From positions 2,232,001 to 2,296,000 of the forward strand of contig JBCAMK010000002.1 of NCBI GenBank assembly GCA_038503065.1: DNA of 64,000 bases. The letters are read 5' to 3'. Under the pieces are notes generated by a model. It was given only the letters and a program-made list of their open reading frames with translations. It did no database searches and was not told the DNA's origin. This DNA comes from Paragyromitra xinjiangensis. Its lineage: Eukaryota; Ascomycota; Pezizomycetes; Pezizales; Discinaceae. Made by a program: the position numbers and the translations under genes. This document shows positions 1 to 9,341 of the stretch, piece by piece. Every line of letters begins with the position of its first letter. Position 1 is the stretch's first letter.

Positions 1-476
1 CTACGCCCTAGCTATGGCAAGAGAAGTGGGGGAGGGAGGGGTGTATACAGTATGTGAAAAAGCTATATCAAAATTTATTGCTTTTACCGTACTTTATTCT
101 TGCGAGGAGTGAATCAGAACGTCAGTTAATGACTGGCCTGTTGTGCGTTGTGATACTACTTTAATTTTTTTGTTTTTAGGAGGTCGACGACTAAACCATC
201 CTTTTTTTCTAGTTGAAATCCTCGCTGCAACCCCTAGTATGGCAGTGCACAATGATGATCTTTTCAAGTCTGCCACAAGCTTCTCCAACTCCAATCACAG
301 GCGTGTTTGATGGTTGTTTGATGAGATCCTGCGATAACGAAAAGCCTGATCACCCTAGTCAATCGAAAGAAGAGTTTCGTCAGTTATCTGTGATAATAAA
401 TGTCTTTTGCCAGCTTTTCCATATTCCTAGTGGGTAGAACAAGATGAACAAGAAAACGCTAGATGTGTTTTGGCGG
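1..476. other. intergenic, nothing recognised
   Basis: No open frame here has a recognisable domain, and the two short frames present overlap on opposite strands. I see no repeat or RNA gene. Confidence 0.5.
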
Positions 477-647
477 TACAGTCGCTCCTGGGGTCACGAC
501 GAAACTGGGGCTTTGACAAAAGTAACCTGCAAAGCTGCATTTTGAATGCAGGGTAACGAGGAATGGGGCTTGGAACTAGAAATCTCTATGGTTGTAACCT
601 TCGTTCGTCAAAGCACCAGTTTCGTCGTGACCCCAGGAGCGACTGTA
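477..647. mobile_element. MITE-like inverted-repeat element, copy 1 (CAGTC family)
   Basis: Two arms of about 40 bases, 477-517 and 607-647, are reverse complements with one mismatch (40 of 41). The element proper runs 479-645 (167 bp), begins CAGTCGCTCC and ends GGAGCGACTG, and has TA on both sides, as expected for a TA target duplication of Tc1/mariner/pogo-type elements. It has no coding capacity. A second element with related ends lies at 38666-38834. The near-perfect arms suggest a fairly recent insertion. Assignment to the TA-inserting superfamily is inference from the ends and flanks. Confidence 0.75.
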
Positions 648-1477
648 TTTGGGTTGGAGGGCATGGCAACCCGATCGGAGTCAAAAATGTGCATCGGGGA
701 TCGGTTGGCTGAACTCGCGAAGGGAAAGAATATGTAATATGCAATGGAGTGGTCTGAAATTTAGAGTGTTTGGTGTCGGCAGTTACAGTTATTTGCCCTT
801 TGATGATCCCCTTGGGAAAATCAAAAGAGCCACGAAGAGGATTGCTTCTCATGCATGCAAGCGGAAGTAAGACCGATGTCACTTCGATAGTGATCGGCCA
901 CAGCCAATATTGATGGAACATATCATTATTTTTCTGCTCAACGAGATTCCTGCCTTACCAAACCGTCGGGACCTTGGCTAAAAGTAAAAGGGCCAACGAC
1001 AACTATGCAAAGATCTGTATTTTTTCCTATTCCATTGGAAATTCCCTCGCTGGCGCCCCGACTACTCGGTAATGCTAAGGAGATGAAATTCAGTGTGAGT
1101 ACTATCGTCGAGTGACACGGCATGAGGATAAGTCAGATCCTAGGATGGCCACGTTTGTTTTCTCCCTCTCCCCGAGATGCTTTGCAGGATTGATTTTATA
1201 GTCTATCTCGCGCTAAGCCAACGAAGGATCCCACCGCAGCCTTATTATCGTTAGGCTCCCGCCTCACCGATATGCGTATAAGTTCTTCCACTCTCGCCAG
1301 CTGCAGCGCTAGGAACTGCTTAGACGGGTACTGCTTGTCACATGCTTATTTCGATGAACGGTTCACGAGAATGGCAATTGCCGATTGACCGATAACCCAC
1401 GATAGGAAAAGATATGAGATGGGGAGCAAAAAAAACTGAATGACTGATAAAACAGATGTAAGCGCGGAGAATTCGAC
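648..1477. other. intergenic, nothing recognised
   Basis: Only short shadow frames occur, with no domain, splice pattern or RNA gene that I can defend. Confidence 0.5.
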
Positions 1478-1697
1478 TACCGTAAAAACTCGAAAAAATT
1501 CGCTATCTTCGCAATCCACGTGGTAGGGGTAAGCGGGACTGACTCTACTATTTTTGAAGCTACAATTGGAGTTTTATTTGAATAGCTACCCGTTCTATAG
1601 AGGTAGCCAAAGCATGATCAACCAAAAATCAGTAAACCATCTACCCACCCTACCACATGGATTGCGGAGATAGCAAGTTTTTCGAGTTTTTACGGTA
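1478..1697. mobile_element. MITE-like inverted-repeat element, second family
   Basis: Left arm about 1478-1530 and right arm about 1647-1697 are imperfect reverse complements over roughly 50 bases, with a few mismatches and small indels. The outer end reads CCGTAAAAACTCGAAAAA and is flanked by TA on each side (1478-1479 and 1696-1697), giving an element of about 216 bp. The ends share nothing obvious with the CAGTC family at 477 and 38666. No coding capacity. It is probably a non-autonomous TA-inserting DNA transposon; the superfamily is inferred. Confidence 0.7.
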
Positions 1698-4465
1698 TTA
1701 CATGCCCTTGATGGCTTAAGGTACTTCCACCCTAAGTTTCGATATATCTTGCTGCCAAATTTGGGGATTTCAAAGATGTTTATTAAGGAATTAACTATTG
1801 ATTGGCGTGTACACATTAATATTAAGGTGTGTATTTCTCTGAGCACTGATTGGCTCAATTTCAAGATCCGTACTAAAACTGTCAGTCGCATGTATGAAAT
1901 CGATAGTGAGGGAAACTGATCCCAATACATATACATATGAGTTGTGAAAGGTCGTATCTAATGAATGAATTGAGGTATATTGCGGTTATGCCCGTACCCT
2001 CAGTAGCGAACTGAAACGCTTCAGGTTATAGGTTTTAAGCTTTAACTAATTAGTGGTGATACTGGGTCTAATAAGAGGACATCCCCTCCCAAGCCTAAGG
2101 CGCTCATACGATATTCCAAAGGATACCAAACTTTCGGGGTTTAGGGTTCTTTTATGTTTTTGTTCTATGAAATTTCATTTCAAGTAATTCCTCCGTTCTT
2201 CTCAAAAGTTGAAGCTGATAGGAATTATCGTGAAAAGATCCACCAAACCGGTCAAGTGTGGTGATCTATCAGAAATGCGTTTCATCACAGCACAGATCTG
2301 CATTATCAGCTATGGGGAAAAATATTTCAATCAGATTGCTTTGGTCAAGCTTGCTCACCCTTTGGATTACGGGGGAAAGCATCTGGCGGGGCAGCTAGCA
2401 TAATCTACCCTAGTTGGAGGAAACCAACACAGAATCAATAAGTGAGCAACGTTTCTCGACCTAGACAGAAGTCAAAAAAAAAAAACTCTACTCTTTTATT
2501 AGACATTACTGTTACACTACATTCCTGCAAATTACTCAAGTTCCAACTTTCCGTGGCCACCTTCGTCACTCATGCATGTCTCTTGAGTATACTTGTCTCG
2601 CCGCAGCAACCCTGGGTGCGGTCTTCCTTGCGAGATTGATCAGAATCCATTTGTCCAGTAGGCTGATTCGGATGGGATGTCTTGATTTCTCAGGAACCAG
2701 GTTCGCCCGAGGTCTCAAGATAGGTAAGATCTGGCCGAGATTCGATCTGTACAACCATGTGAATGTGAACCCTAGAAAGGGTCTGAAACGGTAAACCAAC
2801 GCCGCCGAAGGTTGTATATTAACGTCACTACTGCGGTTTCAATGATCCCCCAAAACTAGGCAGCTTACCAGCAATCGATAAAGCGTACTTTTGGCTGACA
2901 AGACTCCTGTATACCGTTCTTTTGGTTGACCATGAACTCACCTTCTTGGTTTGCGAGAGAAGTAAAAAGTTCTAAGAACAATCCTGTTAGACTACATCAA
3001 AACTCGATTTGCTCTGGTATGTAAGACAGAACATTCAAAGGGGACCTGAATATCTGAGATATCATCAGCCCCCGTTTTCTGGCCAATAAGTCACCAAATC
3101 AGCTGCCTTAGGTGCCCCACTTTCTCTCAGAAAAACTTGGCGATTGAAAGTCAAATAAAGCAATAATGATATTGAGTTCGATCTTGACTTTGCTGGATGT
3201 GGGAGGCTAATTTTGTGATGTGAGGTGTTAATCAAGCCAGGGAGGAATATACCGCCGGCTACTAGGCCCAACAACTTCTGTTAAGTTATTGCACTGAGAT
3301 TGACAAGCTAGTGTTGAAACTACTGACTTGGATCTGTCTCACCGCAGATTCCCTTTTTGAGAATATTTCTTGTAGCTCCCACGTAGAATTTTTTCTAGGT
3401 GATGAGCCCTCCAATCGGGTATGTGTGTGGTGAGCAAGATCTTCCCGCGATTCGTGATCCCTCCCCCCTTTAACAACCATCAGTGTCTGAGATACGTAAG
3501 TACCTAATAGGGGGCCCTAAAGAAACGACAAGCTCCGTGGACCGCCGAAGTTTGCATATCCCTGTAATCAACAAACTAGGATCAAAGATAATGAATCACA
3601 AACCACCAACCACTAAAGGAAGCTGGCGATATCCACCAAAGTGTGATTGGAGAGGGTTTGGAATCAGCAAGACATGGTAGTGGTTATGACCTGGGGGTTT
3701 CAGAGCCTGGGAAGGACGCGAGTGACCGCTCATGAGAGGGATAATGTCTAGAGTTCATCCGGTACCCACATGTGAAATGATGGTGGGAATAGAGTTCATT
3801 TATACATGCGGATAGCCGACTGCTTTATATCACACATCTATTTTTACAAATGGGGAGTAACGGCACACTGCAGGCCGGGAGACCGCAATCCCGAACCCCA
3901 GAAGCCGACGATTGAAGGCTGGCAACAGGGATAGATCGACGATGATTCCGAGAGCGTGGAAAACGTGGCTTGAGCCGCATCACTCACTCTTTCGCGGCAT
4001 CAGACCACCTTCAATGCCCATCCCATCCATCCTCACCCCTGGAGCTCGCATATTCGGCCGCTCCGAGGACATTTTCAACGGGTTTTGCTTTCGCTTTTTT
4101 TTCTCTTCGACTGCGAAAATGATTATTAAAATTTAAGCGACGTCAGGCTGGGATCCTGGTTCTCGTTGCTTTGGTATTTCCCCCGCGGGCTGAACTACCG
4201 GTGCCTATCATGGGTGTTTGCTTCTAGGGCATGTTTCTGATTACCGGCTTTCTGGACCTGCCGTAGTCCACACCCGGGTTTCTACTTGTACGTTGTGTTT
4301 GCTGTATATAAGACCATATGGCACCACTTTTTGTGCTTACCACCGCTACGTGTCGTTGATTTTCCGTTTCTCCAGCTTAATCCTAAGCAGATCAGCCAGT
4401 TTGTGCCGCATTCTTCGTCCTGGCCAGATAATCGGTCATCAATTTCCCACGTACCATCATCAGCG
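1698..4465. other. gene-poor region and promoter of the monooxygenase
   Basis: No convincing gene. Around 3080-3097 a stretch reading ggccaataagt-acc resembles the interior of the MITE at 38666-38834 (38721-38734), so this may be an old transposon scrap. A 12-base word AGGACATCCCCT at 2076-2087 recurs at 18296-18307 in similar context. Close to the next gene a TATATAAG box sits at 4305-4312. Confidence 0.4.
4305..4312 (+). promoter_or_regulatory. possible TATA box of the flavin monooxygenase gene
   Basis: TATATAAG lies about 155 bases upstream of the ATG at 4466, a plausible distance for a fungal promoter with a short 5' leader. There is no other evidence. Confidence 0.3.
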
Positions 4466-6530
4466 ATGTCTACTACGTCTGTTGATGTCGTGATTGTAGG
4501 GGCTGGTGTGTGATCTTTTATTTCCGTGTTTTTTTTGCCCATTATATATATACACTTGGTTTTTTTTTCTCTTATCTTTGCAGATCCGGACTTTTGTTTT
4601 ATTCAAGGACCGTGCTGAATAGTGATGGTCGAATTTGACCTGTCCGGGCGGAACAGGTCCTTTTGGAATCGTCGCCGCAAAGACATATCTCGAACTCAAC
4701 CCCACGGCTGCTCTAATACTGCTCGAAGCCGATACTGCCCTTGGCGGAGCATGGAGTAAGACGAGGATTTACCCAGGGATGTACTCGCAGTCCCCTCTCG
4801 GTATGATCGAATTCAGCGATGTCCCCATGGAACCGACAAAAGACCAGTTCCACGGCTACGTCCCTGCGCATCATGTCTACGAGTACCTGAAGTCTTATAC
4901 TGAAACCCACATCTATAATGACCGTGACATAAAGAGCCGAATACGTTTTGATAGTCGGGTTACGGGCATCAGAAAGTCTCACAACCCGAGTTCGGGAAGG
5001 AATTCGTGGGTGGTCTGTACCGACCGTGGGGACGTCATTACGAGTAGCAAACTCATGCTTGCTACCGGTATCACATCGAAGCCAAACATCCCCGTCTTCG
5101 ATAGCGAGAACTTCACTCCGCCAATGCTACATACTAAGGACCTAGCGCGGTTAGCGCCATCATTCGTGGAGTCCGAAGGTGTGAAGAATGTCATCGTACT
5201 TGGTGGATCGAAATCTGCATTTGACGCTGTGCACATGTTCATATCCGCTGGAAAGAACTTGCGGTGGGTTATTCGGGACGGGGGTTCAGGTGCCGCGGGG
5301 ATGAGTGCGCCTGATAGCGCGCCTGTTTACTATGATAATGCCCACCAAATACTAGCAACGAGGTTAATGTCGAAGCTTAGTCCATGTATATTCGAACCAC
5401 GAGATTCATGGATGCGTTTCTTTCATCAGACAAAAGTCGGAAGATGGATCACAGATAAGGTGTGGAATTCGATGCAGTCTCGATGGCTCCGGGCTGCGAA
5501 GTACGACCGCAGCGACAACATGAGTAGACTTAGACCCCAGCTTCCGTAGGTTTTTCAGTATTCCTTAGTTATGAAAATAAACAGATGATTGCTTGATCTC
5601 CCCCAAGAACACAGCCGTGGAAATTATTGCGATGTATTGACGGGCTCTCACAGGATGTTTTGGTGCTCAGACAACGTCGGCGTCTCCAACTGTCCCGGAT
5701 TCTGGGACACCATAAGCTGCGCTAAAGTACACCGTTCCTCTATCGACAAGCTCCGAGACTCCTCTGTACTCCTAAAGAACGGTGAAGTTCTACCCTGTGA
5801 CCTTCTAGTCATGTCAACGGGGTGGGACATCACTTTTCCTTTCTTCACCCCCGAGGACTCCGCGGCACTCGGACTCCCAGTCCCAATATCACTTCAATCA
5901 ACAGTCGACACTAAAAAGTGGGACCACCTTGAGGCAACGGCAGACAGAAGGGTTATTTCCCAGTTTCCGAGATTACGGGCTCCTCCGAGCCACAATCGAC
6001 AGGCCCCATCAACTACACAATTCTACCTATACCGCGGTATTGTCTCGCCGCATGAAGTGCGTTCGGGTGATAATTCGATTGTCTTCTTGGGCCAAGTTGG
6101 CGCCGCACAATCATTCCAGATCGCGGAGACACAGAGTATTTGGGCAGCTGCGTATCTCATGGGGGATATGCGGCTACCAACCCTGGATGAGGTTGAGATG
6201 GATATTGCTATGACTAATGTCTGGAGGAGGAGACGGTACCTGTCAGCTGGTGAGAGAAAGCCAACGTTCATGCATGACGAACTGGCGGTATGTGAACCCT
6301 ATTCCACATTGTTTCAACTTTGGGTTTTTAGGCTATCGAGTGATATCTAATGATCTTTTTAGTATGTAAGTATGCTATTGCGGGACCTAGGTGTAAACCA
6401 TCTCAGGAAAGGGGGTGGATGGAAGGAGCTTGTGCAGCCGTATTACAATAGGGATTATAAGGGAATGTTGGAGGAATACAAGAAGTCTCGGAGAAAAGAG
6501 GAGGAGAAAAATGGGATGGGCAGGGTATAA
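4466..6530 (+). CDS. FAD-dependent flavin-containing monooxygenase
   Basis: Model: join(4466..4505, 4657..5545, 5615..6287, 6363..6530), 589 residues. The protein should bind FAD and NADPH and oxygenate a small nucleophilic substrate, which cannot be named from sequence. The N-terminal Rossmann motif is VIVGAGPFG, split by intron 1 after GAG. The central nucleotide-binding loop reads NVIVLGGSKSAFDAV, and a later STGWD motif (VMSTGWDITF) is typical of this fungal family. The C-terminal tail is basic and lysine-rich. The ATG at 4466 is chosen because it places the dinucleotide-binding strand at the very N-terminus, as in relatives. Intron 1 (151 bases) is longer than the others (69 and 75) and contains another possible acceptor near 4583, so the first junction is the least certain. 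No biosynthetic neighbours are present, so it is not evidently part of a secondary-metabolite cluster. Confidence 0.85.
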
Positions 6531-7039
6531 AATAAAATGCCAATGCAAAAAAAACATTTCATTCATCTCTCGAGCCCCGATATAGTTCGCATGGTAGTAG
6601 CGGCCGAATTTCTGAAGTTCATAGGAAGTCGACCACCCCGATTATTAATTTTTAATTTCAAAGAAATGCCAATTTTCACAAATTGAGACCTCAAAAAATT
6701 TATCCATTTATTGGTACGGCCCACTAGTCGAAAAAAATCACAAAGCGAAGCTGATTTGTAAATATAGTCGCTCAAAAGTGGAAATTGAAATTAACATTCA
6801 CAAAATAGCAAGATTCATCGAAAGAAAACATCAAGGCTAAAAATACGAGATGATATGTAGGGTTTCAACTTTAAGGAAGTGATGCGTGTAATTTGAGAGA
6901 CAAAAATGTAGAGGTTTGAAAGAAATGAAATCTACAAGAATGACTAACAAGAAAATCTCCTAGACAGACAAAGCACTAATACTCGGGGGTGATTAAAAAA
7001 AGAAACAAAAAAGAGGATATTAACTTATAGAATAGGAAG
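6531..7039. other. intergenic between convergent genes
   Basis: AT-rich spacer holding the 3' ends of the monooxygenase (+) and the ankyrin gene (-). No gene is recognised. Confidence 0.6.
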
Positions 7040-7726
7040 TTAACAGACTAACATCCTTCCACAACGCCAATTTGGGACCAAAGATCTAGCACCCGCTCCC
7101 AAAAGCAGTCTGCACACATCTTGATGACCTCCCTCTTTAGCCCAATCAAGAGCACTCCCTCCATAATTGGCCCCTGCAGTGATATCGGCCCCTTTATCCA
7201 TCAACAGCCTGACGACTGATTCATGTCCATTAGACGCAGCCCAATGCAATGACGTCGCGCCATAAACAAGAACACCATCCCTCAGGTCCACATCAGCACC
7301 ACTTTTCAGAAGCAACTCAACGATGTCATCTCGCCCGTCCCTCGCTGCCCAGACGAGCGCCGCTCGCCTCGACTCCTGGTCCAAACTCGCATTCGCTTCG
7401 TTCTTTAGCAATACGCCAACAAACCCCACATGTCGGTTCTTCACGGCTAGATAGAATGCTGATTGGCCGAAGAAGTTATCTGCAGCGTTGACGTCGGCAC
7501 CTCTGGACAAAACTAGCTCAGCAAGGGACTCATAGCCACGTTGTGCAGCCCATTGGAGTGCAGTCCATCCGTCTTTGTCTTGTACGGCCAGGGTGTGGAG
7601 TAGTGGGGTTAAGAGGGAGGCGAGGCGGTGGTTACAAAGTAGCAGAGAGTTGATATACTTAGGGCGGTCGACGAGGTTCTCTGCGATGAGAAGCAGAAGT
7701 TCGTTAGGGACAGAGAGAAGAGACAT
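7040..7726 (-). CDS. F-box-like ankyrin-repeat protein, intact
   Basis: Single-exon gene of 228 residues. The ATG at 7726 is preferred over one eight codons upstream because it begins directly with the F-box-like segment. Residues about 5-48 (VPNELLLLIAENL and a leucine-rich stretch) resemble a degenerate F-box. From residue 52 there are about five ankyrin repeats with DGWTALQWAAQRG, ALVWAARDGRDDIVELLLKSG and SLHWAASNGHESVVRLLMDKG type signatures. Such proteins are thought to present substrates to SCF ubiquitin ligases or act as protein-interaction scaffolds; the partner is unknown. Two broken relatives lie in the window (25240-26163 minus and 46284-47440 plus), so this looks like the surviving member of an expanding and decaying family. 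Confidence 0.8.
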   Translation of the reverse strand: MSLLSVPNELLLLIAENLVDRPKYINSLLLCNHRLASLLTPLLHTLAVQDKDGWTALQWAAQRGYESLAELVLSRGADVNAADNFFGQSAFYLAVKNRHVGFVGVLLKNEANASLDQESRRAALVWAARDGRDDIVELLLKSGADVDLRDGVLVYGATSLHWAASNGHESVVRLLMDKGADITAGANYGGSALDWAKEGGHQDVCRLLLGAGARSLVPNWRCGRMLVC

Positions 7727-8530
7727 TGTGCAAAATAATGTTCTTATCAACGAATGTGATATTAACGAGTGCTATTGCGGGGACCGTGGAGGAGGTTTTA
7801 TGTGTCAAATGAAAAGCGATCCGAAGGCAGGAAGAATCCCCAGCTTTATACCCCATTTTAGGATTCCGTCTCCGAGGAAAGGGTCGTTCTATCCATCTTC
7901 CGTTTAGGAGCTAGTTAAAGCGATCCTTAGAACTAACATCGTTTTTTTCGAAGCCGCTTGTGCTGGACCTGTAATGAAAGTAGGGCCCCTCAGCGCCACT
8001 GATGCTTCATCGGAGTTGGTGGTGGGGGTAGTCGGGGCCACATGTGTTAGAAACTGTCAACCGTGTTCTGGAAGAGCCGGAAATCTGGGCACACCGAAAC
8101 ACTAGTTTCAACGCTATAGATCTGTTCTACAGCCTTTGGGGGGGGAACGCCACCTACCCTCACTTCACTAACGAACGAACTTTCGGCTCCAATACGGTTA
8201 TAGAACGAACCCAAAAGTTCTAGACTCTAGCATACTTCTACGAAAACGGCGTACACCCGATATCTCTAGACCGAGATCTGCGTGCTTGTGGCAATTCCGA
8301 ATACTGATGTTTTTCTTTTTTTTTACTCGTGAACTAACTCAAGAATTCGAAAATACATTTTCTATTATTCTTTGTGACAGTATGCTAGAATTGTTGGATT
8401 AATAGATACACACAAACCACATAGCTTGTAAACCGCTCTAAGCTTCAGGGCTCTTCCAAGTCTTGTCCATTCCTTACACCCAGCCCGAATATACATTACA
8501 GTCTCACGGTCGCAGCAAAAGCACAGTTCC
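7727..8530. other. intergenic, nothing recognised
   Basis: Upstream of the ankyrin gene and downstream of csl4. No domain-bearing frame or RNA gene is seen. Confidence 0.5.
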
Positions 8531-9341
8531 TTATATTGGCTTGGCAACCTTACGCTCCTCCACAGCGCCCGTCCGTGATGAAGCCATCTGCCGCCAGTTG
8601 AGTGGGTGTAAGGGGTCGCCCGAATCTATAGATTGTCAGTAGAGTGGTGAGGTTGAAGATAAGGTGTACATGCCAGAATGGGCAACCACAACTCCTAGAC
8701 TATTACTGGCTGTTGAAAGGTAATAATTTGATTGATCGCCAAGGGAAATCTGGCAAGGCAAGATAATTAACATGATTGAAGGGGAAATATGAAAGAAATT
8801 GAGAATACTCACAACTTGAGCCCTCACAATATCACCTGGCCTAAAACTGGAGAAAATTTTAACCTTATCCTTTTCTGTCGCTCTGACATCCTGCTGTCTA
8901 TATCCCCAAATCAGCCAACAACTCCCCCGACCCACTCCAGAATCATGTAGGACCCTACCGAATAATCCCCTGGAACTCATCATTACACACAGTATCCCCT
9001 ACTACAAAGATCTCTACCGTCGCCTGCCTTGGGTTAATCCTCGTTACCCTCGCCAAAACGGTATTCCCAACTTGCGGCAGCAAGTTTGTCAGAGCTACGT
9101 CCTCATTTTTCCCGCCCACTGCATGCACCGGCCGCAGAACTGAGAGTGTTCGTTTCTCTTCTTGATCCTTTTCCTTTTTTATTGGAGGAGGCGAGGACGC
9201 GGGGGTGGATAGTTGCGGCAGTCCAACCACTGACGCGCAAATTTGGTTGTTGAAGATATGAACTCCGGTGCCAGGTGTATAAAACTCTGCAGGTGCTAAT
9301 GGTTGGCCAGGTATGGCAATTTCAGGAAAGGCGGTGGTCAT
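8531..9341 (-). CDS. csl4: exosome complex cap subunit Csl4 (EXOSC1)
   Basis: Model: complement(join(8531..8625, 8674..8749, 8813..8897, 8959..9341)), 212 residues. Csl4 is one of the three S1/KH cap proteins of the RNA exosome, which degrades and processes RNA 3'-5' in nucleus and cytoplasm. The N-terminal domain shows [18 protein letters not shown]. The S1 fold runs from [10 protein letters not shown] through [20 protein letters not shown] to LGVVVAHS. The tail ends in the family signature EERKVAKP. The last intron (8626-8673, 48 bases) uses a GC donor (G|GCATGT...AG): only that donor joins VVVAHS to the expected tail in frame, while a GT three bases further on gives an unrelated tail. The other introns are GT-AG, 61 and 63 bases. 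Confidence 0.93.
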
